This document shows positions 46,138-55,160 of a stretch of DNA of 64,000 nucleotides, piece after piece. The translations under genes were made by a program, and so were the position numbers. Every line of letters begins with the position of its first letter. Position 1 is the stretch's first letter. Under the pieces are notes generated by a model that ran no database searches, was not told the origin of the DNA, and worked only from the letters and a program-made list of their open reading frames with translations. Origin of the DNA: Mycoavidus sp. HKI (GTDB lineage Bacteria > Pseudomonadota > Gammaproteobacteria > Burkholderiales > Burkholderiaceae); NCBI RefSeq assembly GCF_020023735.2, contig NZ_CP076444.2:1937501-2001500 (forward strand), given 5' to 3'.

Positions 46138-47307
46138 TTACCGCAATTTGAGCGTAGATAGACCGATCAAAACTAGCATCAGCGTAATAATCCAAAAACG
46201 CACGACCACCTGAGTTTCTCTCCAGCCTGATAACTCAAAATGATGGTGCAGCGGCGCCATCTTGAATAAACGGCGCCCGGCGCCGTAATACCGTTTGGTA
46301 TATTTAAACCAGATGACTTGGATCATCACCGACAAGGTTTCGACAACAAATACGCCGCCCATGATAAAGAGGACGATTTCCTGCCGCACAATCACCGCCA
46401 CCGTACCCAGTGCGCCACCCAGCGCGAGCGCACCTACATCGCCCATAAAGACCTGTGCCGGATAGGTGTTGTACCAAAGGAAGGCAAGGCCTGCGCCCCC
46501 CATCGCCGCGCAAAAAATCAGCAACTCGCCAGCACCTGGAACATGGGGAAACAACAGATATTTTGAATAGACGGCACTGCCCATCACATAGGCAAAAATC
46601 CCCAATGCTCCGCCGACTAACACAACCGGCATAATCACTAGACCATCCAAGCCATCGGTTAAATTCACCGCATTGCTAGTACCCACAATCACAAAATAAG
46701 TGAGCGTAATAAAACCATATAAACCTAATGGATAACTGATCGACTTGATAAACGGCAGCAGTAAATCTGCCCGCGCCGGCAAATCAGTCGACAAGCCACT
46801 GCGCACCCATGCCATAAAAAAATCAAACACGGGAACATTGCTGGCCTCCGATACGCTACACGCAAGATACACCGCAGCAAAAAGGCCAATCAGCGATTGC
46901 CAGCCGTATTTCTCGCGTGACGACATGCCACGCGGATTTTTATGAACCACTTTGCGATAATCATCAACCCAACCAATCAGGCCAAAGCCAAACGTAACCA
47001 GCATCACAATCCAGACAAAACGATTGGTCAAATCGGCCCACAATAAAGTCGATACGGCGATACCAATTAAAATCAGCACCCCGCCCATGGTTGGGGTGCC
47101 TGCTTTGACCAGGTGCGTGCTCGGACCATCTTGGCGCACAGCCTGGCCCATTTTGAGTTTGGTGAGCTTACGAATCACCCATGGACCGCACACTAAGCCG
47201 ATCACTAGGGCAGTAATGGCGGCCATCACCGCTCGCAAAGTCAGATAGTGAATCACGCGCAAAAAACTTACGTCATGTTGTAGCCAGTGCGCCAGCCAAA
47301 GTAGCAT
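46138..47307 (-). CDS. mraY: Phospho-N-acetylmuramoyl-pentapeptide transferase
   Basis: MraY (389 aa) is the polytopic membrane enzyme that moves phospho-MurNAc-pentapeptide to undecaprenyl phosphate, making lipid I. Conserved blocks: [19 protein letters not shown] (about residues 68-86), [15 protein letters not shown] with the catalytic aspartates (about 107-121), [14 protein letters not shown] (about 218-231), and the cytoplasmic [18 protein letters not shown] (HHH motif, about 350-367). About ten membrane helices fit the family. The start is ATG 47307, 12 nt after murF; murD follows 8 nt downstream. Confidence 0.98.
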   Translation of the reverse strand: MLLWLAHWLQHDVSFLRVIHYLTLRAVMAAITALVIGLVCGPWVIRKLTKLKMGQAVRQDGPSTHLVKAGTPTMGGVLILIGIAVSTLLWADLTNRFVWIVMLVTFGFGLIGWVDDYRKVVHKNPRGMSSREKYGWQSLIGLFAAVYLACSVSEASNVPVFDFFMAWVRSGLSTDLPARADLLLPFIKSISYPLGLYGFITLTYFVIVGTSNAVNLTDGLDGLVIMPVVLVGGALGIFAYVMGSAVYSKYLLFPHVPGAGELLIFCAAMGGAGLAFLWYNTYPAQVFMGDVGALALGGALGTVAVIVRQEIVLFIMGGVFVVETLSVMIQVIWFKYTKRYYGAGRRLFKMAPLHHHFELSGWRETQVVVRFWIITLMLVLIGLSTLKLR

Positions 47308-47319
47308 TGCCTTAATTTC

Positions 47320-48717
47320 CTATGAATGTAAAAGGGGCGCTTGGCCCTCAATCGATTCAGCGCTAAGCGCTGCGACAATGCGTTCCATTTTCATAAAACG
47401 CGAACCTTTAACCAGCACAGTGGCGCTGGCATCAAAACCCGCACCTAACAGCTGTTTAATTAATGCTTCAGCACTACTGAAATGTTTAGCCTCTGCACCA
47501 AATGCGCTACAGGCATCGCGCGTAGCGTCTCCTAATGCATATAACGCATCAATGCCACGCTCACGGGCATAGATCCCCACTTCACGGTGAAAAGCAGCGC
47601 CTTGCGGCCCGAGCTCACCCATTTCGCCAATCACCAATACCCTCGGCGTCGCACGCGTTGCCAACACGTCAATTGCTGCGCGCATTGAATCGGGATTCGC
47701 GTTGTAGCTATCATCAATTACCATGGCCCCGGCAAATGGCCCAACGCGAACCACTTTGGCAGCCAGCCGGCCACTCACCGGCTGGAATTTTTCAAGTCCC
47801 AAGCGGATGGCAGCCAGCGTCACTCCCGCGGCCAGCGCCACGGCGGTTGCCGCCAGCGCATTGCGTGCATTGTGTACGCCCAGCACCGGCAAGGTGAGCT
47901 CGAACCGACCAATGTCCGTTTGCACTGCCAGCCGGCCCTCAGAGCATAACGTGCCGCTGACAGCCGCGGCGCTCGCCAGTGCAAAATCGATGATGCGACG
48001 TCCACTCGCCGCACTGCGCCAAATCGACGTATAGACATCGTCTGCTGGCAGCACCGCGATACCCTCCACAGGTAAGGCACGCAGCACATTCGCATGTTCG
48101 TGCGCCACGGCTTCTACGCTGGCCATGAATTCTTGATGCTCGCGCTGCGCATTGTTAATCAGCGCGATGGTGGGTTCGGCAATCGCGGCCAGCGGCGCCG
48201 TTTCACCTGGATGATTGATGCCAAGCTCGACCACAGCGAGCCGATGCGCCGCATTTAAGCGCAACAAAGTGAGCGGTACGCCCACATCATTATTTGAGTT
48301 ACCGCGGGTAGCAAGCCACGCCCCCTCGCCCACTGCCGCCGTGAAAATCGACGCAATCATTTCTTTGACTGTCGTTTTGCCATTGCTACCCGTCACCGCG
48401 ACCAAGGGTAGTTTGAATTGGCGGCGCCAGCCACGCGCCAACGCACCGAGCGCTTGTTGTGTATCAGACACACATAAAGTTGGCACAGAAACCTGACTAG
48501 GAGGGCGTGACACTAAGATCGCAGCCACGCCACGCGCCACTACGTCGGGCAGAAAATCATGCGCATCAAAGGTTTTTCCCTTTAGTGCGATGAAGAGATC
48601 GCCTGGGCCGGCGGTGCGGCTGTCAGTAGAAATTCGCTCAAAACAGGTGTCTGGCTCGCCCAGAATCTGAGCACCCGCGATCAGTAGCGCGGCCTCACGC
48701 AATGACAGTGGACTCAT
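47320..48717 (-). CDS. murF: UDP-MurNAc-tripeptide--D-Ala-D-Ala ligase
   Basis: MurF (465 aa) adds D-Ala-D-Ala to UDP-MurNAc-tripeptide, completing the cytoplasmic precursor. The N-terminal substrate domain has STDSRTAGPGDLFIALKG, the ATP P-loop is PLVAVTGSNGKTTVKEMI (about residues 103-120), and the downstream AVVELGINHPGE and IDDSYNANPDSMRAAI are classic MurF motifs. The C-terminal domain includes VLVKGSRFMKMERIV. Its ATG overlaps the murE stop by 4 nt, and mraY starts 12 nt after its own stop. Confidence 0.97.
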   Translation of the reverse strand: MSPLSLREAALLIAGAQILGEPDTCFERISTDSRTAGPGDLFIALKGKTFDAHDFLPDVVARGVAAILVSRPPSQVSVPTLCVSDTQQALGALARGWRRQFKLPLVAVTGSNGKTTVKEMIASIFTAAVGEGAWLATRGNSNNDVGVPLTLLRLNAAHRLAVVELGINHPGETAPLAAIAEPTIALINNAQREHQEFMASVEAVAHEHANVLRALPVEGIAVLPADDVYTSIWRSAASGRRIIDFALASAAAVSGTLCSEGRLAVQTDIGRFELTLPVLGVHNARNALAATAVALAAGVTLAAIRLGLEKFQPVSGRLAAKVVRVGPFAGAMVIDDSYNANPDSMRAAIDVLATRATPRVLVIGEMGELGPQGAAFHREVGIYARERGIDALYALGDATRDACSAFGAEAKHFSSAEALIKQLLGAGFDASATVLVKGSRFMKMERIVAALSAESIEGQAPLLHS

Positions 48718-50294
48718 CCATGCCCCCCTACCGCTTGCGTTGCACGCGCGGCCAAGGCAAGACGCACATGGTCTTGATCACAAAATTGATACTTTTGGCC
48801 CTGTATTTCTTGCGTCGTCTCATGACCTTTGCCGGCCAGCAAAATCACGTCCTCACAGGCAGCCGCACGAATCGTACGCAAAATTGCGCGCGCGCGATCT
48901 TCAATGCACTCAGCACGTGTCGGGTCGGACATGCCGTGCACAATCTCGTCGATGATCGCAGCAGGCTGCTCGTGACGCGGATTATCGCTGGTTAATACGA
49001 CGGCATCGGCAAGCCGTTCGGCGCTACGCCCCATGAACGCGCGCTTAGTGGTATCGCGGTTACCGCCACAGCCAAAAACACAGACCAAATTACCCCCGCG
49101 GGCCTGGGCAATTGGGCGCAGTGCAACCAAAGCCTGTTCCAGGGCATCAGGGGTATGGGCATAATCAACTACCACCAGCGGCTCGTTCAATGTCATATTG
49201 CCGCCCAATTGTTGCATGCGGCCAATCACTGGCTCTAAGCGAGCAAGTTGAGCCAACGCAACCTCGAATGGCACCTCTGCCGTTAACAACGTAGCCAACA
49301 CGGCAAGTAAATTACTCACATTAAAAGTACCTAACATCGGCACCGTAATTTCACCCTCGCCCCAACTAGAACTCACTTTGAATGCCGTACCCGCGATCGT
49401 CGAGCGAATGTCCTGCGCGCGCAGCACACCGTCTGCGTTCATTCGCTGAGACGCCACGGTCGCTTCATTAATACCATAAGCAATCGTCTGCACTTTGCCA
49501 TGCAGGCGCGCCAGCAAACGCGCGCCTGCAGCATCGTCACAATTAATAATGGCGTAGCGCAATGTCGGCCAGTCAAATAAACGCGCCTTCACGCTTTCAT
49601 AGTTCTCTAATGTGCCGTGATAATCTAGGTGGTCATGCGATAGATTGGTAAAAATCGCCGTATCAAAAGCAATGCCATTGACACGCTCTTGCTGCAAGCC
49701 GTGCGATGACACTTCTATGGCAACCGCTTGCGCACCTGCGCGACACACCTGCGCTAAACTGCGCTGCAGTTGAGTCGCATCGGGAGTCGTGAAGCCCGTG
49801 GCCACCAATTTGCCAGGCAAGCCCGCCCCCAAAGTACCCATAATCGCGCACGGTTTATCAAGCGCGGACAAGGCCTGCGCAACCCAATGGCTACAAGAAG
49901 TTTTACCATTCGTGCCAGTCACTCCGATGACCATTAGCGCCTGACTGGGCGCACCGTACCATTCACTGGCAATCGGCCCCGCCAACTCAGTGAGGTTAGG
50001 GATGGCTAAGGTTGGCACAGCAAAATTTTCTGCCCCTACCAAGCCGATCGGCGCAGACTCCGATTGCCCAGGCTGCCACAGAATTGCGCCCGCGCCCCGT
50101 TTGATTGCTTCGCCAAAATAACGGCGCTGCTCTTCTTCCGTGACGGCATAACTCAAATAAATATCGCCTGACTGCACAGCCCGGCTATCTGCGTGCACAT
50201 TCGCGGTGGCAGGAACACGCGCACGCAGCCAGTTAAGCGTGTATGCCAGCACGTCCACCACCTTATCATTCGCTAAATTACATACGCTGCTCAT
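48714..50294 (-). CDS. murE: UDP-MurNAc-L-Ala-D-Glu--meso-diaminopimelate ligase
   Basis: MurE (526 aa) adds the third stem-peptide residue. The P-loop is VIGVTGTNGKTSCSHWVA (about residues 119-136), with VAIEVSSHGLQQERVNG and FTNLSHDHLDYHGTLENY as nucleotide and substrate motifs. The residue-3 selectivity motif reads SDNPRHEQP, the DNPR form that specifies meso-diaminopimelate in Gram-negative bacteria, so this cell makes DAP-type peptidoglycan. Start and stop each overlap a neighbour by 4 nt (ftsI upstream, murF downstream), giving strict translational coupling. Confidence 0.97.
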   Translation of the reverse strand: MSSVCNLANDKVVDVLAYTLNWLRARVPATANVHADSRAVQSGDIYLSYAVTEEEQRRYFGEAIKRGAGAILWQPGQSESAPIGLVGAENFAVPTLAIPNLTELAGPIASEWYGAPSQALMVIGVTGTNGKTSCSHWVAQALSALDKPCAIMGTLGAGLPGKLVATGFTTPDATQLQRSLAQVCRAGAQAVAIEVSSHGLQQERVNGIAFDTAIFTNLSHDHLDYHGTLENYESVKARLFDWPTLRYAIINCDDAAGARLLARLHGKVQTIAYGINEATVASQRMNADGVLRAQDIRSTIAGTAFKVSSSWGEGEITVPMLGTFNVSNLLAVLATLLTAEVPFEVALAQLARLEPVIGRMQQLGGNMTLNEPLVVVDYAHTPDALEQALVALRPIAQARGGNLVCVFGCGGNRDTTKRAFMGRSAERLADAVVLTSDNPRHEQPAAIIDEIVHGMSDPTRAECIEDRARAILRTIRAAACEDVILLAGKGHETTQEIQGQKYQFCDQDHVRLALAARATQAVGGHG

Positions 50295-52075
50295 CTATTC
50301 GCCTCCAAACGATTCTGTTGCACACTATTCGCTACCGCCATCAGTTGTACCGGTTTATCGGGGGTCACATTTAATGCCCGCAACGTATCATTGGCGATTG
50401 CCGCAAACACTGGAGCGGCGACTTGACCGCCAAAATGTTTGCCGGCGCTTGGCTCATCGATGGAAATTGCAACAATAATGCGCGGCGCCGACATGGGCGC
50501 AATGCCAACAAACGAGGCACGATATTTTGATTTATCGTACTGACCCTTAGCATGCTTATACGCAGTACCCGTCTTGCCGCCAGCCCGGTAATCGGCCAAC
50601 TGCGCAGCTGGCGCCGTGCCACCAGGCCCGATCACCGCTTCGAGCATCTGCCGCACCTGACGAGCCGTCTGCGGCGAAATAACCTGCACGCCAGCAATGC
50701 GTTCACTTGCCTGATTGCCATGGTCAGAATTTTTGAACAGTGTCAGCGGCAGCAACTGCCCATCATGCGCTAACGCAGTATAAGCACGCGCTATCTGAAA
50801 CAACGAAACTGAAATGCCATAGCCATAAGCCATCGTCGCTTGCTCAATCCGCCGCCAACGCTGCCAAGGTCGCAAGCGGCCTGCAACCGCCCCCGGAAAA
50901 CCAATCTCCGGCGCCTGCCCAAAACCAACGCTGGTAAACATGTCCCACATTTCTTCTGGCTTGAGCTGCAAGGCAATTTTGGTGGTCCCAATATTGCTTG
51001 ATTTTTGCAGCACGTTAGCCACCGTCAGGACACCAAAATCACGGCTATCGCTAATCGTTGCGTTATCCAGTTTATAGCGGCCAGGCGAAGTGTTAATCAG
51101 TGTCGTGGGCGCGACCCGCTTCAAGTCGAGCGCCCGGGCCAAGGTCAGCGGCTTCATAATCGAGCCTGGTTCAAAGGTATCCGTCAGCACGCGATTGCGC
51201 AGCTGAGCACCGGTCAACTGGGTTCGACGATTCGGGTTATAGGCCGGATAATTCACTAAGGCCAACACTTCGCCAGTATGCGCATCAAGCACAATCGCGG
51301 CCCCCGCTTTGGCTTTATTGAGCAGCACCGCTGCTTTCAAATCGGTATAGGCGATATACTGCAATTTGCTATCAATCGACAAGGTTAAATCACGCCCATC
51401 GCGTGGCGACACCAATTCATCGACATCTTCTACCACGCGCCCCATCCGATCTTTAATCACACGGCGGCTGCCTGGCATACCGATCAGTTGCTTTTGCATA
51501 CTGAGTTCAATCCCTTCTTGACCCTCATCCTCAATATTGGTAAAGCCCACTAAGTGGGCTGTGATTTCCCCTTCTGGATAAAAGCGTTGATATTCCTTAC
51601 GCTGATAAATCCCTGGGATATCCAGCGCCGCAACCTGCTCAGCTACGTCAAGCGGCACTTGACGTTTGATATACACAAAACTTTTATCTTCGGCCAACTT
51701 GCGACGCAGCGCCTGACGACTCAAACCTAGCAGTTTGCCCAATGCCTCAAGCTTAGGGTCAGCTAGGTCACTCGGTGCATCTTCTGGAATCGCCCAAATG
51801 GCGCGCACCGGCAAACTGGTCGCCAGCACCACGCCATTACGATCAAAAATTTTGCCACGGGTTGCCGGTAGCGCAAGCGTGCGCTGATAACGGCTCTCAC
51901 CTTGTTTTTGATAAAAGTCGTTACCCGGCCCCTGGATCCATAAGGCGCGCACAGCCAGTGCAGCAAAGCCCAGAAAGAGCAAAAAGACGACGCATTTTGA
52001 ACGCCATAACGGCAAGCGCAGCGATAACACTGGGCTTGCCGAAAACGGAATGGCGCGGTGTGAGACCTGTTTCAT
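50291..52075 (-). CDS. ftsI: Septal transpeptidase FtsI (PBP3)
   Basis: FtsI (594 aa) is the class B penicillin-binding protein that crosslinks septal peptidoglycan with FtsW. A cytoplasmic tail is followed by the single membrane anchor (about residues 28-47, VVFLLFLGFAALAVRALWI). The N-terminal pedestal contains ATRGKIFDRNGVVLA. The transpeptidase triad is complete: SxxK as PGSIMKPLTLA, SxN as KSSNIGTTK and KTG as GGKTGTAYKH. Length is normal. Start overlaps ftsL and stop overlaps murE by 4 nt each. Confidence 0.98.
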   Translation of the reverse strand: MKQVSHRAIPFSASPVLSLRLPLWRSKCVVFLLFLGFAALAVRALWIQGPGNDFYQKQGESRYQRTLALPATRGKIFDRNGVVLATSLPVRAIWAIPEDAPSDLADPKLEALGKLLGLSRQALRRKLAEDKSFVYIKRQVPLDVAEQVAALDIPGIYQRKEYQRFYPEGEITAHLVGFTNIEDEGQEGIELSMQKQLIGMPGSRRVIKDRMGRVVEDVDELVSPRDGRDLTLSIDSKLQYIAYTDLKAAVLLNKAKAGAAIVLDAHTGEVLALVNYPAYNPNRRTQLTGAQLRNRVLTDTFEPGSIMKPLTLARALDLKRVAPTTLINTSPGRYKLDNATISDSRDFGVLTVANVLQKSSNIGTTKIALQLKPEEMWDMFTSVGFGQAPEIGFPGAVAGRLRPWQRWRRIEQATMAYGYGISVSLFQIARAYTALAHDGQLLPLTLFKNSDHGNQASERIAGVQVISPQTARQVRQMLEAVIGPGGTAPAAQLADYRAGGKTGTAYKHAKGQYDKSKYRASFVGIAPMSAPRIIVAISIDEPSAGKHFGGQVAAPVFAAIANDTLRALNVTPDKPVQLMAVANSVQQNRLEANR

Positions 52076-52374
52076 CCCCCACCCTTTTCAGAAAAAACCG
52101 GCGCTTGGGGGGCTTGATCAGTTAAATAGTGAGTCAAACCGGAACTCACCGGCCGCATTTTAAGCACGCGCTGCGCGACGCTCTCGATACGCGATATTTT
52201 TGACAACGCACCTTGCTGATATTGCAATTGCGACCATTCCTGCCGCAACTGGCGCTCTTGCGTCTGCGCACGATCAAGCTCGATAAAGATGCGACGCTGC
52301 TGATCGGTTGCGTTAATCACGGATAACGCACACATCACCAGCGCACCTAACAACAAAAAATGCAGGCGGCTCAT
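52072..52374 (-). CDS. ftsL: Cell division protein FtsL
   Basis: FtsL (100 aa) is a small bitopic protein that forms a coiled coil with FtsB and activates FtsWI. One membrane helix is visible at about residues 4-22 ([19 protein letters not shown]), followed by a heptad-like segment with [20 protein letters not shown] and a conserved [13 protein letters not shown] region near residue 65. Sequence conservation in this family is low; the call relies on topology, length and the invariant position between rsmH and ftsI. It overlaps both neighbours by 4 nt (ATGA). Confidence 0.95.
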   Translation of the reverse strand: MSRLHFLLLGALVMCALSVINATDQQRRIFIELDRAQTQERQLRQEWSQLQYQQGALSKISRIESVAQRVLKMRPVSSGLTHYLTDQAPQAPVFSEKGGG

Positions 52375-53309
52375 GACGCCACCTTTTCGGCGCAGCGCAG
52401 CAACGCCGAGCGCGCACGCGGATTAAGCGCAATCTCAGCTGCGCTCGCGCGTATACGCCCATGCAATTTAAGTAATGGCATGGGCAGATCAACAGCCCGA
52501 ATCGGCAAGCGGCGGTCAAGCATAGGAGGCATCGCATGTTTTTTTAAAAACTGCTTAACGATCCTATCTTCAAGCGAATGAAAGCTGATCACCACCAAAC
52601 GCCCTCCTGGTTCTAATAAATTGAGTGCCGCGGCCAGCGCTATTTCCAATTCTTCAAGTTCTTGATTAAGGTAAATCCGTATAGCTTGAAAGGTGCGCGT
52701 AGCCGGGTTTTTCCCCGGCTCACGAGTTTTGACGGCGCTGGCCACGATCTCGGCCAACTCGCGGGTGCGCGTGATCGGTCCCAAGCGTTCAGCTTGCGCC
52801 CGGCGAGCAATAATCGCTTTTGCAATCTGATGAGCAAACCGCTCTTCCCCATAATCCCGTATGACCTCGGTTAATTGCTGTTGTGGCACGCGCGCCAGCC
52901 ACTGCGCCGCCGACTCGCCACGGCTTGAGTCCATCCTCATATCCAGTGGCCCATCTGCTTGGAAGCTAAAGCCGCGCTCAGGATCGTCAAGCTGCGGCGA
53001 GGAAACGCCCAAATCCAATAAAACACCCGCGACCCGCTCTACGCCACGCTGCGCCATTTCGTCATGCAAATTAGCAAAACTGCTATGCACGATCTCAAAA
53101 CGCCGATCTGTCATCTGCTGTGCCGCCAGCAACGCCTGCGGGTCTTTATCAAAAGCCACCAAACGCGCATCCGCACCCAGCCGCTCAAGCACCAACTGGC
53201 TGTGTCCGCCGCGCCCAAAAGTGCCATCAATATAGATGCCATCGGGCCGCCAAATCAGGGCGTTAACCGCCTCCTCAAGCAGCACCGTACAATGTCGCAA
53301 ACCCTGCAT
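52371..53309 (-). CDS. rsmH: 16S rRNA m4C1402 methyltransferase
   Basis: RsmH (MraW, 312 aa) N4-methylates C1402 of 16S rRNA in the P site. ATG 53309 ([15 protein letters not shown]) is preferred: AAGG lies about 11 nt upstream, and the family begins with a short lead into HxTVLL; an upstream in-frame GTG at 53321 is the alternative. The SAM pocket is [19 protein letters not shown] (about residues 28-46), later [18 protein letters not shown] and the C-terminal [17 protein letters not shown] (about 230-246). It follows mraZ by about 13 bp and overlaps ftsL by 4 nt. Confidence 0.97.
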   Translation of the reverse strand: MQGLRHCTVLLEEAVNALIWRPDGIYIDGTFGRGGHSQLVLERLGADARLVAFDKDPQALLAAQQMTDRRFEIVHSSFANLHDEMAQRGVERVAGVLLDLGVSSPQLDDPERGFSFQADGPLDMRMDSSRGESAAQWLARVPQQQLTEVIRDYGEERFAHQIAKAIIARRAQAERLGPITRTRELAEIVASAVKTREPGKNPATRTFQAIRIYLNQELEELEIALAAALNLLEPGGRLVVISFHSLEDRIVKQFLKKHAMPPMLDRRLPIRAVDLPMPLLKLHGRIRASAAEIALNPRARSALLRCAEKVAS

Positions 53310-53322
53310 AGCGACAGTCACC

Positions 53323-53751
53323 TTAGAACGTAAAATTTTTCAATGCAGCAGGCATTTCTTGAGCCATCACCGCTTGTTCTTTAGCTGCATAAGTCTGCGC
53401 GTTCCAAATTTCAAAACAGCCGCCCATACCCAGTAACATGACTTCTTTATCGAGCGCTGCGGCGCTGCGCAATTCAGGCGAAATTAACACCCGGCTCGTA
53501 CCATCCAGTTCGACCTCAGAGGCATTGCCTAAGAAAATGCGACGCCACCAATGAGCATCCATCGGCAAAGCGGCAATTTTTGTGCGAAAGTTTTCCCATT
53601 CAGCGCATGGAAAAAGCAGCAAACACCCATCCGGGTGCTTTGTCATCGTCACCCGACCTGCTGCTTGTCCTTGCAACGCCTCCCGATAGCGAGACGGAAT
53701 CGACATCCGTCCTTTCGCATCGAGTGTCAGCGCTGACGCCCCTTGGAACAC
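53323..53751 (-). CDS. mraZ: Transcriptional regulator MraZ
   Basis: MraZ (142 aa) is the AbrB-like repressor of its own dcw operon. The start is GTG 53751 with a strong AGGAG 6 nt upstream. It gives [26 protein letters not shown] (in part), and the protein holds two swapped-hairpin repeats, each with the DxKGRxxxPxxxR motif ([13 protein letters not shown] near residue 11, and the degenerate second copy [16 protein letters not shown] near residue 81). It opens the cluster; a block of four 10-bp repeats 80-120 bp upstream is its likely binding site. Confidence 0.97.
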   Translation of the reverse strand: MFQGASALTLDAKGRMSIPSRYREALQGQAAGRVTMTKHPDGCLLLFPCAEWENFRTKIAALPMDAHWWRRIFLGNASEVELDGTSRVLISPELRSAAALDKEVMLLGMGGCFEIWNAQTYAAKEQAVMAQEMPAALKNFTF

Positions 53752-53803
53752 TCGCTTCTCCTAACTTGGAACACCTCACGGCGCCCACTCAATCCATTTA
53801 ACC

Positions 53804-53827
53804 CTCATTAGAGTTATCCCTAATGAG
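53804..53827 (-). promoter_or_regulatory. 8-bp inverted repeat in mraZ promoter region
   Basis: CTCATTAG (53804-53811) and CTAATGAG (53820-53827) are perfect inverse copies around 8 nt. The element lies between the 10-bp MraZ-type repeats and the mraZ ribosome site, where the promoter -10/+1 region is expected; a second regulator or a leader hairpin is possible. Confidence 0.5.
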
Positions 53828-53830
53828 AAA

Positions 53831-53870
53831 TTCACACAAAAATGCACTTTGTCACACTTTTCCCCACTTT
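53831..53870 (-). promoter_or_regulatory. MraZ operator: four 10-bp direct repeats (AAAGTGNNNN)
   Basis: Reading the minus strand from 53870: AAAGTGGGGA, AAAGTGTGAC, AAAGTGCATT and the degenerate TTTGTGTGAA, spaced exactly 10 bp. MraZ proteins are known to bind arrays of such GTG-containing 10-bp repeats upstream of their own gene, and the AAAGTG core matches the box described in mollicutes. Distance to the mraZ start is about 80 bp. Confidence 0.8.
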
Positions 53871-54045
53871 AGATGAAGGTTGCACAATGGTCAAGCGACA
53901 CAACGGCTTTTTATTTGATTTTTATTAGAAAAAACAACAACTTAGCGAGGACACTTTAGAACCCAAAAGGGAATTCCCTTTGAAATAAGGCAGATACTGA
54001 GGTTTGTGAAGGTAATTTATGAAGATTAAGGGAAACCGGGAGGCG

Positions 54046-54080
54046 AAAAAAGACCCGCTAAGCGCACGCCCCGCTTAGCG
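54046..54080 (-). terminator. Intrinsic terminator downstream of coq7
   Basis: On the minus strand CGCTAAGCG (54072-54080) pairs perfectly with CGCTTAGCG (54056-54064) across a 7-nt loop, followed by GGGTCTTTTTT. It lies about 90 bp past the coq7 stop and upstream of the mraZ control region, so it insulates the division cluster from coq7 transcription. Confidence 0.85.
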
Positions 54081-54169
54081 CAGCGAAGGCCCGGCTCACT
54101 CACCGGCCATTGCGATAATGACCGGGATGCATCACTTGCTTCCTCGAGGGGAAGAGCCGCTCATTACAT

Positions 54170-54799
54170 CTATATATAATAAGCGGTATAGGTCATCACC
54201 CGTGAACTCATGCGCATTAAATCACGCACCGGCAACGGTAACTCTACTCCCCCGGCATCGGAGGCGGCGCGCCCATGCGCGATTTCATCAGTACGCATTT
54301 GTTCGATAATGGCACGCGATGCATGGTCATTTACTGGCAATTTTTCTAAATGGGTATCAAGATGCTGCTCAACTTGCCGCTCTGTCTCGGCCATAAAACC
54401 GAGGCTAATGCGATCGCCCATTTTTCCAGCGATAAAACCAATCGCAAAAGCACCAACATACCATAACGGATTAAGCAAACTCGGACGCGCGTCTAACGTA
54501 TTTAAACGCTCCGCTAACCAACTCAGATGGTCCTCTTCCTCACGTGCTGCATGCTCGAAACTGGCTTTCAGGCGGGATGACTGAGTCGCAAGTTTCTGCG
54601 CTTGATACAGCGCTTGCGCACAAATCTCCCCAGTGTAATTCACGCGCATTAACGCACCTGCCTGCTTTTTCTCTGGTTCCAGCAACTCGGCCGCCATCCC
54701 TTCATCCAAGGCCTGGGGTATGGGCCGCGCGGCCCGGACAACACCTGTTATCGCCCGCAAACTTCGGTCAAATTCACCAATTAAACCATCAATCATCAT
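54170..54799 (-). CDS. coq7: 2-polyprenyl-3-methyl-6-methoxy-1,4-benzoquinone monooxygenase
   Basis: Coq7 (209 aa) is a di-iron hydroxylase that adds the last hydroxyl in ubiquinone synthesis. Tandem ATGs at 54799 and 54796 are preceded by GGGG; 54799 is used, giving [16 protein letters not shown]. The di-iron ligands are visible as [15 protein letters not shown] (first glutamate), [11 protein letters not shown] (E..H), and [16 protein letters not shown] (E, then E..H). A hydrophobic segment (about 110-130) probably lies on the membrane surface. This bacterial form works under oxygen, implying aerobic ubiquinone synthesis. Single gene with its own downstream terminator. Confidence 0.95.
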   Translation of the reverse strand: MMIDGLIGEFDRSLRAITGVVRAARPIPQALDEGMAAELLEPEKKQAGALMRVNYTGEICAQALYQAQKLATQSSRLKASFEHAAREEEDHLSWLAERLNTLDARPSLLNPLWYVGAFAIGFIAGKMGDRISLGFMAETERQVEQHLDTHLEKLPVNDHASRAIIEQMRTDEIAHGRAASDAGGVELPLPVRDLMRMSSRVMTYTAYYI

Positions 54800-55160
54800 C
54801 TTTACCCCATTACTGAAAACACTCGCCACCATGCAGCAGTTGCTCGCGCTTAGCTATATGCACCCAGCCTGTTGTTGTGTAAATGTGACATAAATTTAGA
54901 ATACATGGCGTGTAAAAGAGCTTTTTCTTTAACCTAGCTACTGAATTTGTTACAGTAGATTAACTTCTTGTGAAGTTGTAGCAGTAAATTTGATATCTGG
55001 CTCCGTATTTTTTATGGGCGGGTTTACCTAGTGTTTTAGGGGGCCGCTGGAGCGCAGCGCTATAGTGCTTGCAGGTTATTTGGGCCTCAAGTTGTGAGCT
55101 GTGCGAGGGTCAGATCGTATATTTTGCCAAATAAATTCCCAATCTTCTTGGAGATACTCA
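54800..55160. other. Divergent control region of coq7 and porin
   Basis: About 360 bp without a gene. It contains an inverted repeat CTACTG/CAGTAG near 54940 and AT-rich stretches suited to promoters. The porin start has a strong ribosome site (GGAG at 55150-55153) and a long 5' leader, a feature often seen where small RNAs regulate porins. No clear regulator box was recognised. Confidence 0.45.

Noticed and set aside
46130..46195. Longer MurD start inside mraY
   Set aside because: The extra residues are not part of the MurD fold and the frame there is the shadow of the mraY 3' end.
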